A stretch of 64,000 bases of DNA from an uncultured Opitutaceae bacterium (lineage in GTDB: Bacteria > Verrucomicrobiota > Verrucomicrobiia > Opitutales > Opitutaceae): assembly GCA_903890485.1 (NCBI GenBank), contig CAITBM010000111.1:1-64000 (forward strand), given 5' to 3'. Numbering within the stretch: the first letter of the stretch is position 1; the number at the start of each line of letters is the position of its first letter. The notes below the pieces were generated by a model. It worked only from the letters and a program-made list of their open reading frames with translations. It made no database searches and was not told the DNA's origin. A program made the translations under genes and the position numbers. This document shows, piece after piece, positions 43,991 through 52,312 of this stretch.

Positions 43991-45253
43991 ATGCCCTTGA
44001 GCATTCTCCTAGCGTCAATCGGCAGTTCGGGGGACGTGAACCCGGTAGTCGGCCTTGGAATCGCACTCCGGGCAAGGGGACACCGTGTGACGTTGGCCAC
44101 CAATGAGTTGTTCGAGCCCCTGGTGCGGGATTGCGGTCTGGAATTCGCAGCCCTGGGGACCCGGGAGGAGGCCCAGAAAATGATGGACGACCCCCACCTT
44201 TGGCACCGCTACCGGGGATTTCCGTGCATCATCCGGGGGGCAATCCTGCCCAATATCAGGCGCCTGTACCGGATCATTGAGGAGCGGGCAGGCGACTCGA
44301 CCGTGGTTGCAGCCACTACCCTTTGCCTTGGGGCCCGACTTGCCCAGGAGAAGCTCGTGGTGCCGACTGCGACCCTCCATCTCCAGCCGTCCGTATTTCG
44401 AAGCCATGTCGACAACGGCCACCTGGGAGGCCTCGACATGGGCCCAGGGATGCCCCGGATCGTGAAAAAAGCTGCTTTCTGGATCATGGACACCTTGGTC
44501 GTCGATCGCCTGATCGGACCCGGCCTGAACACTTATCGAGCTGAGCTAGGACTGGCGCCCGCCAAGAGGATATTCGCCTCGCAGATCCACTCGCCGGAGC
44601 TTGTGCTGGGCCTGTTCCCGGATTGGTTTGCCCCCATCCAGCCCGACTGGCCCCCCAACACGCATCTGACCGGCTTTATCCTTCAGGATTCCGGGGGAAA
44701 GCCCCTCGACCACGCCGAGGCTGACCGCTTCCTCGACCAAGGGGCCGCTCCGGTCCTGATCACCCCCGGCTCGGCCGCGACCGACCGGACGCGGTTCTTT
44801 GCCCACATGGTGGAAGCCTGCAGGGCCACAGGCCAGCGGGCCATGCTCGTTACCAATCATCCGGGCCAGCTGCCCCGGGAGCTTCCGCCAGGAGTCCGGG
44901 CCTTCCCTTATGTCCCGTTTAGCCGGGTGCTGCCGCGGTGTAGGGCGATCGTCTACCATGGAGGAATCGGCACCTTGGCCCAGGCCATCCGCGCAGGCAT
45001 CCCCCAGGTGGTCGTGGCCAACGCACACGACCAGCCCGACAACGGACGACGGATTGAGCGCCTCGGGCTCGGCGTCTCACTCGATGAACACCGGTTCGGA
45101 GTCCGAGAGGCCACAGACGCCCTTCGGACTGCAACGGGGTCCAGAGAAATCCTGGACCGGTGCCGGCAATTCTCCTCAAAGGTGGACAGCGAGGCCGCCT
45201 GCCTCAGAGCGTGCGCCCTGATCGAGGCTCTGGCCCCGGGCCGCAGTCCCTAG
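43991..45253 (+). CDS. UDP-glycosyltransferase-like (GT1/MGT) enzyme
   Basis: 420 aa from ATG 43991 (MPLSILLASIGSSGDVNPV); the open frame upstream is not coding in character. GT-B fold: N-terminal GSSGDVNPVVGLGIALRARGHRVTLAT, C-terminal donor site VLITPGSAATDRTRFF, FPYVPFSRVLPRCRAIVYHGGIGTLAQAIRAGIPQVVVANAHDQPDNGRRI. The H-G-G-x-G-T block and final D-Q are the classic sugar-nucleotide signature of rhamnosyltransferase/sterol-glycosyltransferase-like enzymes. Acceptor unknown. Convergent with and overlapping the 45250 gene by 4 bp. Confidence 0.9.
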   Translation: MPLSILLASIGSSGDVNPVVGLGIALRARGHRVTLATNELFEPLVRDCGLEFAALGTREEAQKMMDDPHLWHRYRGFPCIIRGAILPNIRRLYRIIEERAGDSTVVAATTLCLGARLAQEKLVVPTATLHLQPSVFRSHVDNGHLGGLDMGPGMPRIVKKAAFWIMDTLVVDRLIGPGLNTYRAELGLAPAKRIFASQIHSPELVLGLFPDWFAPIQPDWPPNTHLTGFILQDSGGKPLDHAEADRFLDQGAAPVLITPGSAATDRTRFFAHMVEACRATGQRAMLVTNHPGQLPRELPPGVRAFPYVPFSRVLPRCRAIVYHGGIGTLAQAIRAGIPQVVVANAHDQPDNGRRIERLGLGVSLDEHRFGVREATDALRTATGSREILDRCRQFSSKVDSEAACLRACALIEALAPGRSP

Positions 45254-45711
45254 GAGCCGATGATGCTCGAGTCGAGGTGCTGGATGATCAGTTCCTGGAC
45301 CGTGGCCAAGAACAGGTAGCACATGAAGGCTTTCCGAACCTCCTCATCGAGCCCGCTCATGTCGATCTCTCCCGTCTCCAGGGTGTCGTCGCTCAGCGTC
45401 TTCAGCCTCCGCTCGCGCAGCTGCAGCCGGAACGCCGTGCACGCCCGCACGATGGGCTCGGCGTTCGACTCGTCGAACGCCACCACACCCTCGGTGAAGA
45501 ACTCCCCGTCAAAGAGCGAGAGGAGGGCGTGGAGGTCCTCGTTCTGGCTGGCCAGGAGGTCGTTGATCCACGCGCCCCGAAAATCCTGGTCCAGGTCGTG
45601 CAGGGCCTGGGGCGCCGCAAGCGACTTCTGAAGATCGACCGAAAGCTCCCGGATCACGTCCAGGAGCGGGGCAACCACCGGCAGGCTCAACTTTACCTCA
45701 ACGCGCTTCAT
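45250..45711 (-). CDS. DUF2017-like protein next to clpS
   Basis: 153 aa from ATG 45711. Mostly helical, acidic: LDQDFRGAWINDLLASQNEDLHALLSLF, IVRACTAFRLQLRERRL, DEEVRKAFMCYLFLATVQELIIQHL. The length, helical pattern and position directly after clpS fit the DUF2017 family, which accompanies clpS in many Actinobacteria. Assignment is from context plus pattern, not residue signatures. It overlaps the clpS 3' end by about 14 nt, so the two are coupled. Confidence 0.6.
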   Translation of the reverse strand: MKRVEVKLSLPVVAPLLDVIRELSVDLQKSLAAPQALHDLDQDFRGAWINDLLASQNEDLHALLSLFDGEFFTEGVVAFDESNAEPIVRACTAFRLQLRERRLKTLSDDTLETGEIDMSGLDEEVRKAFMCYLFLATVQELIIQHLDSSIIGS

Positions 45712-45997
45712 CGGATTCAAGGACAGCGGTCAGGTGCCACTGCTGGAGCGTGAAGACATGCGCCTCGGCGGTCTCCCGAAGCCCCACCCAGACGACGGAC
45801 CTTCCCTGTTCATGGACCTCCAACATGTGCTTTCGCGCCTTCGTCTCGTCGAAGCCGAGCACCTTCTTGAACACCATGACCACATAGGACATCAGGTTCA
45901 CGGGGTCGTTCAGCACGACGACGCGCCACGCGTCCTCCAGCTGCACCTCCGTGGAGGCGCGTGGGTCGGATCGGGTGTGGGAGCGGGATTCAGGCAC
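45698..45997 (-). CDS. clpS: ATP-dependent Clp protease adaptor ClpS
   Basis: 99 aa with a 20-residue flexible N-terminal extension and the ClpS core: WRVVVLNDPVNLMSYVVMVF (the N-D-P of the N-degron pocket; Asn and Asp bind the substrate alpha-amino group), KARKHMLEVHEQGRSVVWVG (metal/His pocket and hydrophobic groove), ETAEAHVFTLQQWHLTAVLE. It delivers N-end-rule substrates to ClpA-type unfoldases. clpA itself is not in this window. First gene of a two-gene unit with the DUF2017-like gene. Confidence 0.93.
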   Translation of the reverse strand: MPESRSHTRSDPRASTEVQLEDAWRVVVLNDPVNLMSYVVMVFKKVLGFDETKARKHMLEVHEQGRSVVWVGLRETAEAHVFTLQQWHLTAVLESDEAR

Positions 45998-46023
45998 GAA
46001 TGTGTAAACGACCGGGGGCCGGC

Positions 46024-47781
46024 TCAGGCCTTGTCCCGGATGATCTGGCCAATCGTGGCTTCCGCATCATTGAGCGGAATCTTGACCACTTCCTTTGCCG
46101 CACGCCACTTCATTTCCACGATTCCCTCCTTGATGCCCCGTCCCCCCACGGTGATGCGAAGCGGAACACCAATCAGGTCCGCGTCCTTGAACTTGACCCC
46201 GGGCCTTTCCGCGCGGTCGTCGACCAGGACGTCGGCCCCGGCGTGCTCGGCGGCGGTCGCCAACCGTGCGGCAATCAGGGTGGCCTCGGCGTCCTGCGGA
46301 TCCAGCAGGCAGATAAGCACCTGGAACGGCGCGATTGCCCAGGGCCAGATGATCCCGTCGGCATCGTGGCTCTGCTCGATCACCGCCTGGAGTGTCCGGC
46401 TAATACCGATTCCGTAGCAGCCCATCACAAAGAGATGCCTCTCCTTCTTGTCGTCGGTGTAGCCGGCGTCGATCCGCTCCGAGTACTTGGTGCCGAGCTT
46501 GAAGATATGGCCCACCTCGATGCCGCGGCGTACCTGCAGCGGCCTGCCCCCGATCGGATCGGGCTCGCCCGCCTTCACGCGGCGGAAGTCCCCGAACTTG
46601 GAAATCTCCAGGTCGCGGGCGATATTCACGTTCCTGATGTGAACGCCGTCCTTGTTGGCGCCCGTCGTTCCATTGCCGACCAGGCGGATCGCGTTGTCGG
46701 CGAAGATCCCCGCGAGTGCGGCCCGGTCCTTGATCGTCCCCTTGACTGTGCCCAGGCTCCCGGGCTTGGCGCCCATGACCGGCTCGATCTCTTCCGGCGT
46801 GGCCTGCCGCACAAGGGCAAAGCCGAGCGATCCGAGCTTGGCCTCCTCAAGGTCGTCGCAGCCCCTGAGCACCATGAGGAAGGGTTTTCCGTCCCCGATC
46901 ATCACCAGGGTCTTGAACTGCTTGTCCGCCGGCACGGAGTAAGGGGCGGCCTCGAGTGCGGCGATCGTCACGGCTCCCGGCGTCGGGAACTCCTCGGTCG
47001 GGCCCAAGGGCGCGGGGTCGGCGAGGCCCTCGGGCACGATCGCGCTCCTGGCCTTCTCGCGGTTTGCCGCATAGCCGCTCTCCTCGTTATAGAAGAGGTC
47101 GTCGTCGCCCACCTCTGCGGGAACCATGAACTCGTGGGAGAAGCTTCCGCCCATCACCCCGGTGTCGGCCTCGACGGCGATGGCCTGGGTGCCGATGCGC
47201 TTAAAGAACGCCTCGTAGGCGTCCTTCATCGCCATGTAGCTTTTGACGGCCCCGGCGTCATCGGCGTCAAAGGAGTACCCGTCCATCATGACGAACTCGC
47301 GTGCGCGCATCAGGCCAAAGCGGGGACGGATCTCGTTCCTGAACTTGGTGCCGATCTGGAAGAAGCACTTCGGCAGGTCGCGGTAGCTCGTGATCTCGGA
47401 CTTGATGAGCGGCGTGATGACCTCCTCATGGGTGGGCCCCAGCACGAACTCGGGCTCACGGGGCCCCCGCTTGCCGTCGCCGGCGCTATCCACCCTGAAC
47501 ATGATTTCGCGGACCGGGCCCCAGCGCGGTCCGTCGGCCCAAAACTCGGCGGGATGGATGTGCGGCATCAGGAGCTCGATGGCCCCCGAACGCTCCATCT
47601 CCTCGCGGCAGATCTTCGAGACCTTCTGCATGGCGCGCAGGCCCATCGGCAGGAACGTGTAGAGTCCCCCGCCGAGCTTGCGGACCAGCCCAGCCCTTAC
47701 CAGGAGCTTATGCGACGCAATCTCGGCGTCGGCCGGGCTTTCCTTCAGGGTGGGAATAAAGTAACGCGACCAGAATTTCAT
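46024..47781 (-). CDS. proS: Prolyl-tRNA synthetase (bacterial type with editing domain)
   Basis: 585 aa from ATG 47781 (MKFWSRYFIPTLKESPADAE). Class II motifs: GLYTFLPMGLRAMQKVSKI (motif 1), RFGLMRAREFVMMDGYSFD (motif 2) and the last GCYGIGISRTLQAVIEQS (motif 3). A YbaK-like insertion between motifs 2 and 3 (about 230-380, with LVMIGDGKPFLMVLRGCDDL) is the editing domain against Ala-tRNA-Pro. A C-terminal anticodon-binding domain ends the protein. The N-terminal frame extension up to 47946 is not coding. Confidence 0.95.
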   Translation of the reverse strand: MKFWSRYFIPTLKESPADAEIASHKLLVRAGLVRKLGGGLYTFLPMGLRAMQKVSKICREEMERSGAIELLMPHIHPAEFWADGPRWGPVREIMFRVDSAGDGKRGPREPEFVLGPTHEEVITPLIKSEITSYRDLPKCFFQIGTKFRNEIRPRFGLMRAREFVMMDGYSFDADDAGAVKSYMAMKDAYEAFFKRIGTQAIAVEADTGVMGGSFSHEFMVPAEVGDDDLFYNEESGYAANREKARSAIVPEGLADPAPLGPTEEFPTPGAVTIAALEAAPYSVPADKQFKTLVMIGDGKPFLMVLRGCDDLEEAKLGSLGFALVRQATPEEIEPVMGAKPGSLGTVKGTIKDRAALAGIFADNAIRLVGNGTTGANKDGVHIRNVNIARDLEISKFGDFRRVKAGEPDPIGGRPLQVRRGIEVGHIFKLGTKYSERIDAGYTDDKKERHLFVMGCYGIGISRTLQAVIEQSHDADGIIWPWAIAPFQVLICLLDPQDAEATLIAARLATAAEHAGADVLVDDRAERPGVKFKDADLIGVPLRITVGGRGIKEGIVEMKWRAAKEVVKIPLNDAEATIGQIIRDKA

Positions 47782-47875
47782 TTGAGCGGTACAGCCAAGA
47801 AAGGGCCGGGGCCATTGGCAACACGCGAAAACGTTTGTTGCCAATTGCGCCCGGCCGAATTGGCCTTTGGTGCCT

Positions 47876-48487
47876 ATGACCGCACCCCGCAAGGATCGCA
47901 AACCCTGGCCGATGAAATGGATCGTCCTGGCAATCCTTCTTTTCATCCCGGTCTACACCTACCTGACGCTGCACTATCGCCGTCCCGGCCCGGCATTTAG
48001 GCCCTATCAGGACATGCGTGACAGGGCCGATGTCATTCGGCTGCTGAAGGCCGGCTACCACCGCGTGGCGATTGACGCCAGCCGTCCGGCCGACCTGGCG
48101 ACGCCCGCCGGGGCGCAGACCATGCCGGCCCCGGGGGGCTTGCCCGACGAGCTACGAAAGACGCTCGTGGAAAGCCCGCTTCTGCCCTTGGAGATCAGCG
48201 CCGTGGCTGCCTCGCCAACGGCTGTATCGGGCATAGACTACCCGATTGCGATCACCTACACCCTGCCCGACAACAAGAGGCAGCTCTCGGGCGCTCACCT
48301 CTACGAGCGCGAGGGTGAGATCGTGATCGTTGCCGACTTTGAGCGCCTGGACGGCGGCCTGATGGCGCGGACCCGCGAGGGGACGGCCCTTCTCCAGGTG
48401 CCCCCGGGGTCGCTCAGGCCGGGAACGTACCGGGTCGTCCTGGTGGGCGAGCGCTCGTCACGGCAGTGGACGCTCACCATCCGCTGA
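47876..48487 (+). CDS. Single-pass membrane protein with exported domain
   Basis: 203 aa from ATG 47876. A basic N-terminus (MTAPRKDRKPWPMKW) and one membrane span (IVLAILLFIPVYTYLTL) anchor a ~160-residue extracytoplasmic domain, beta-rich: YPIAITYTLPDNKRQLSGAHLYEREGEIVIVADFERLDGG and PPGSLRPGTYRVVLVGERSSRQWTLTIR. The end looks like an Ig-like strand set. Function unknown. It is divergent from proS and 90 bp upstream of argA on the same strand. Confidence 0.65.
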   Translation: MTAPRKDRKPWPMKWIVLAILLFIPVYTYLTLHYRRPGPAFRPYQDMRDRADVIRLLKAGYHRVAIDASRPADLATPAGAQTMPAPGGLPDELRKTLVESPLLPLEISAVAASPTAVSGIDYPIAITYTLPDNKRQLSGAHLYEREGEIVIVADFERLDGGLMARTREGTALLQVPPGSLRPGTYRVVLVGERSSRQWTLTIR

Positions 48488-48577
48488 TGGGGGGCCTTCG
48501 ACCGCCGGCCCCCCCGCAATGGCCCTGAGAGGTCCCTTGACGTGCGGGGAGACTTCCATGAGAACGCGAACAAGCAA

Positions 48578-49936
48578 ATGACCACCGGAAACGGTCAGAT
48601 CACCGCCGCGCAGCCCGCGGCACCCCAGCCCGCGGCCGCACAGGCCACGACAATCAAGCCCACGGACCTGCGCGGCATCCTCCAGTACGTGCCCCGTTTT
48701 CAGGGGCAGATCTTTATCATCGCGATCGACGGATCGATCGTCGCGGACGAGAATTTCGGCAACCTCCTGGTCGACATCGCGGTTTTGCGGAGCCTGGGGA
48801 TAAAGGTGGTGCTGGTCCACGGCATCGGACACCAGCTCAAGGAGCTCTCGGTCCTACGGGGCATCCCCATCTCCAACAGCGACGGCACCGGCACCACGGA
48901 TGCGGCGACCCTGGACCTTGCGATCCGCGCCTCCTCCCGGGTCTCCCACCTGATCCTTGAGGGCCTCACGGGCAGCTCCCTTAAGGCCGTGATCACAAAC
49001 GCAGTCCGTGCGGTGCCCGTCGGCATCATCAAGGGCGTCGATCAGCAGCTGACCGGCCGCGTGGACCGCATCGACAAGGAGCTCATCAACGCGCTCATCG
49101 AGCGGCAGGTGGTGCCGCTCATCTCCCCAGTCGCATTTGGACCCGACGGCAAGTCGCTCCGGGTGAACTCTGACCTCCTGGCCGCCGAGATGGCCGAGGC
49201 GCTGCACGCCACCAAGATCATCTACCTGGCGCCCAACCAGGGACTCGAGATCGACGGCGGCGTGACCCACGAGATCTCGGTGGATGCCCTGCGCACGCTC
49301 CTGACCGAGCACCCCGAGCAGCTCGGGGAGTCGAGCCGGAGCAAGGCGACCTACGCGATCAAGGCGATTGAGACCGGAACTCCGCGGGTCCACATCGTGG
49401 ACGGCCGGGTCTTCGACGGCCTGTTGAACGAGATCTTCTCGAATGAGGGCGTGGGCTCTCTCGTCTACGGCAATGACTACCAGCAGATCCGCAAGGCGAG
49501 CCGGCGGGACGCCCGACTCCTCTACAACCTCACCCGAAACGCCGTAAAGCGCGAGGAGCTGATCCACCGCACCCAGCAGGCGATCGAGAAGAACATCGAC
49601 CAGTTTTTCCTCTTCGAGGTGGACGAGGCCATCATCGCCTGCGTCACCCTCTGGTTCTACCCCGACCAGCCGGAGACCGCGGAGGTAGGATCGCTCTACG
49701 TCCTGCCCTTTTACCACAATCGCGGGATCGGAAAGAAGATGGTCGAGTATGCGTGCCTCCAGGCCAAGGAGCGGGGCGCAAAGCGCGTGATCGCGCTTTC
49801 AACCCAGAGCTTCGGGTTCTTCTCCAACGTCTGCGGTTTCGAGGAGAGCACCAAGGACATCCTTCCCGAGGCGCGACTGAAGCTCTACGAGGACAATGGC
49901 CGGAACGCGCGGGTGCTGGTCAAGAATATCGCGTAA
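48578..49936 (+). CDS. argA: Amino-acid N-acetyltransferase (N-acetylglutamate synthase)
   Basis: 452 aa from ATG 48578. An Ala/Gln-rich tail is followed by an amino-acid-kinase-fold domain (about 30-290: IFIIAIDGSIVADENFG, LVHGIGHQLKELS, VVPLISPVAFGPDGKSLRVNSDLLAAEMAEAL). That domain lacks the kinase Lys and serves as the arginine-sensing part. A C-terminal GNAT domain carries the acetyl-CoA loop VLPFYHNRGIGKKMVEYA. It makes N-acetylglutamate, the first step to arginine. It ends 46 bp before the 49983 lipoprotein. Confidence 0.93.
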   Translation: MTTGNGQITAAQPAAPQPAAAQATTIKPTDLRGILQYVPRFQGQIFIIAIDGSIVADENFGNLLVDIAVLRSLGIKVVLVHGIGHQLKELSVLRGIPISNSDGTGTTDAATLDLAIRASSRVSHLILEGLTGSSLKAVITNAVRAVPVGIIKGVDQQLTGRVDRIDKELINALIERQVVPLISPVAFGPDGKSLRVNSDLLAAEMAEALHATKIIYLAPNQGLEIDGGVTHEISVDALRTLLTEHPEQLGESSRSKATYAIKAIETGTPRVHIVDGRVFDGLLNEIFSNEGVGSLVYGNDYQQIRKASRRDARLLYNLTRNAVKREELIHRTQQAIEKNIDQFFLFEVDEAIIACVTLWFYPDQPETAEVGSLYVLPFYHNRGIGKKMVEYACLQAKERGAKRVIALSTQSFGFFSNVCGFEESTKDILPEARLKLYEDNGRNARVLVKNIA

Positions 49937-49982
49937 CCAGACTGGGCGGGCCGGCGTCTGAGAGGGTGTACATCATTCATCC

Positions 49983-50381
49983 ATGAATACTCCACTCCCT
50001 TCCCTGTTTTCAGACGCCCGCTCCCGGGCCCTGCGCACGGCCTTCGCCGCCGCAGCCCTCGCAGCCCTCATCACCCTCACCTCGGGTTGCGTGGTTGCCG
50101 TGCGCCCCGCTCCGCCCCCGCCTCCGGTGGCCGAGGTCTACACCTCGCCCGCGGAAGTGATCGTGACCCAGGAACCCCCCCAGCCCTACGCCGAGGTGAT
50201 CGGCGTGGCCCCCGGGCCTGGGTTTTTCTGGGTGGGCGGCTACTGGCACTGGTACGGCAACCGCTGGGTGTGGTACCGCGGCCACTATGCTCGTCCGCCC
50301 CACCCGGGCTCCGTTTGGGTCGGTCCGCGCTACGTGTACCGCGGAGGCTCGCGGATCTACGTGCGCGGCTACTGGCGCTAA
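49983..50381 (+). CDS. Small aromatic-repeat lipoprotein (YXWXPGHW-like)
   Basis: 132 aa. Signal peptide with lipobox LTSGC, then a Pro-rich linker and a tyrosine/tryptophan-rich module: GGYWHWYGNRWVWYRGHYARPPHPGSVW, ending GGSRIYVRGYWR. This end is nearly the same as that of the larger lipoprotein at 10250-10759, which has a glycine zipper in addition. Probably outer-membrane attached; role unknown, likely envelope stability. Confidence 0.8.
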   Translation: MNTPLPSLFSDARSRALRTAFAAAALAALITLTSGCVVAVRPAPPPPPVAEVYTSPAEVIVTQEPPQPYAEVIGVAPGPGFFWVGGYWHWYGNRWVWYRGHYARPPHPGSVWVGPRYVYRGGSRIYVRGYWR

Positions 50382-50395
50382 ACCCCGGGCACGTC

Positions 50396-50860
50396 CTAGT
50401 CCCGGACCTCGACCACCACCTGGATCTCCGCCGTCGCCCCCCGGGGCAGCCCGTTCACCGCTACGGCGGCCCGTGCGTGTCGGCCGGCTTCGCCGAAAAC
50501 CTTCACAAAAAGGTCGCTGGCACCGTTGATCACGGCGGGGCTTTCCGCGAAGCCGTCGACGGCGTTAACGAAGCCGCTCACGAAGACGATCCGGGAGACC
50601 CGGTCGAGCGAGCCCAGGGCCGCCTTGACGTTGGCCAGCGTGTTCAGGGCGCAGTGCTCAGCCGCCTTGGCTCCGGTTTGGACGGTCTGCTCCTTGCCAA
50701 CCTGCCCGGTGTGCGTTAGTTTCCCGTCCTGCATCGGAAGGGTTCCCGCGCAGTAGAGCAGGTTTCCCGTGCGAACGGAGGGGACGTAGCTGCCGGCTGC
50801 TGCCGGGGGAAGGGGCAAGGACAGGCCAAGTTCGGTCAATTTGGACTCTGGGGTGCTCAT
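50396..50860 (-). CDS. ridA: RidA-family enamine/imine deaminase
   Basis: 154 aa from ATG 50860 (MSTPESKLTELGLSLP). YjgF/YER057c/UK114 fold: YVPSVRTGNLLYCAGTLP, CALNTLANVKAALGSLDRVSRIVFVSGFVNA, GRHARAAVAVNGLPRGATAEIQVV. The conserved Arg in the G-R-H-A-R-A-A-V segment and the final Glu of ATAEIQ are those used in RidA to hydrolyse 2-aminoacrylate. The N-terminal part is longer than in archetypal RidA, as in the RidA-4-to-7-like branches. Divergent from the NCS2 permease. Confidence 0.9.
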   Translation of the reverse strand: MSTPESKLTELGLSLPLPPAAAGSYVPSVRTGNLLYCAGTLPMQDGKLTHTGQVGKEQTVQTGAKAAEHCALNTLANVKAALGSLDRVSRIVFVSGFVNAVDGFAESPAVINGASDLFVKVFGEAGRHARAAVAVNGLPRGATAEIQVVVEVRD

Positions 50861-50961
50861 GGCACGACTCTCGCTCCTGCTGCGGGGAATTCCACTCAAA
50901 AAAACTGACATTGCAGCCACAGACGCATTCAGCCACACACTCCGCAGCCAACCGCCCACGC

Positions 50962-52296
50962 ATGGTATCTCGCATTTTTAACCTCGAATCGCGCGGCACG
51001 ACGCCCTTTAGGGAATTCCAGGCAGGCCTGACGACCTTCGCGGCGATGGCCTACATCCTCGCGGTCAATCCGTCGATCCTGGCCAACACGGGAATGGACC
51101 GCGGGGCGCTTGTCACCGTCACGGCCATAACGGCGGCCGTGGCGACGACGCTCATGGCCCTGTTCACGAACTACCCGATAGCGATGGCTCCGGGCATGGG
51201 CATCAACGCGTTTTTCACCTTCACCATCTGCATCGCCAAGGGAGTTCCCTGGAGCGAGGCCCTGGGCATGGTATTCGTGAACGGGGTCATCTTCCTGTCC
51301 CTTTCGGTCACCGGGGTCCGCGAAAAGATCATCGCGTCCATCCCCTTGGGGCTGAAGATCGCCGTCACCTGCGGCGTGGGGCTTTTCATTGCGTTCATCG
51401 GACTCAAGAATGGCGGGGTTATCGCCGGCAACGCGGCCACCTTCGTGGGACCCGGCGACTTCACCGCGGGACCCGCAGCCCTCTGCCTGGCGGGCATCAT
51501 CCTCACCGCGCTCCTGGTTGCCCGGAAGGTGCCCGGCTCGATCGTCCTCGGAATCCTGATCATCACCGTCATCGGGCTCTTCACCTCGAACGGTGCCGGC
51601 GGCAAGGTGACCGACCTGGGAGCGGGGATATTCTCCCTCCCCCACTCGGCTTCGCCCGTCTTCCTGAAGCTCACCTTCGGCTTCCTCACCAGCTGGACCA
51701 AGTTCCAGACAGCCCTCCCCCTGATCTTCACGCTCCTCTTGGTCGACATGTTCGACAACATCGGAACCCTGATCGGGGTCACCAAGCGCGCCGGCCTCCT
51801 GAACGCCGACGGCGTCCTGCCCAAGGCGGGCCGCGCGCTCCTTGCGGACTCGATCGCCACGATCCTCTCCGCCCTGTGCGGGACCTCGACTGTGGTGAGC
51901 TATATCGAGTCGGCCTCCGGGGTCGAGGCCGGCGGACGCACCGGCCTTACCGCCCTCTGGGTCGCCTTCTTCATGCTGACGGCGCTCTTCCTGACCCCGC
52001 TGATCCTCGCCATACCCCCCTGCGCGACCGCCCCGGCGCTCGTGATCGTGGGGATCTTCATGATGCAGTCGGTGGTCGAGATCGACATGAACGACTTTGA
52101 GACCGCGGCGCCGGCCGTCCTCACGATTTTCGCGATCCCGCTCACCTTCAGCATCGCCCAGGGGATCGGCATTGGGCTGATCTGCTCGGTGCTGTTGAGT
52201 GTCGGCATGGGACGCAGTCGCCATGTGCCGCCGATTGGCTACGGTGTCGCGGCCATGTTCTTCCTCTCGTTCTTCAAGATCTGGCCCTTCCGCTGA
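50962..52296 (+). CDS. NCS2-family purine permease (AzgA-like)
   Basis: 444 aa from ATG 50962. About 12-14 membrane segments. AzgA marks: FREFQAGLTTFAAMAYILAVNPSIL, NYPIAMAPGMGINAFFTFTI, PLIFTLLLVDMFDNIGTLIGV, GTSTVVSYIESASGVEAGGRTGLTA and VEIDMNDFETAAPAVLTIF. It should import adenine, guanine or hypoxanthine with protons. It is followed at 16 bp by the ABC permease gene. The exported adenosine-deaminase-like protein is encoded 2.6 kb downstream. Confidence 0.93.
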   Translation: MVSRIFNLESRGTTPFREFQAGLTTFAAMAYILAVNPSILANTGMDRGALVTVTAITAAVATTLMALFTNYPIAMAPGMGINAFFTFTICIAKGVPWSEALGMVFVNGVIFLSLSVTGVREKIIASIPLGLKIAVTCGVGLFIAFIGLKNGGVIAGNAATFVGPGDFTAGPAALCLAGIILTALLVARKVPGSIVLGILIITVIGLFTSNGAGGKVTDLGAGIFSLPHSASPVFLKLTFGFLTSWTKFQTALPLIFTLLLVDMFDNIGTLIGVTKRAGLLNADGVLPKAGRALLADSIATILSALCGTSTVVSYIESASGVEAGGRTGLTALWVAFFMLTALFLTPLILAIPPCATAPALVIVGIFMMQSVVEIDMNDFETAAPAVLTIFAIPLTFSIAQGIGIGLICSVLLSVGMGRSRHVPPIGYGVAAMFFLSFFKIWPFR

Positions 52297-52312
52297 AACC
52301 CCAGTCTCCGCC

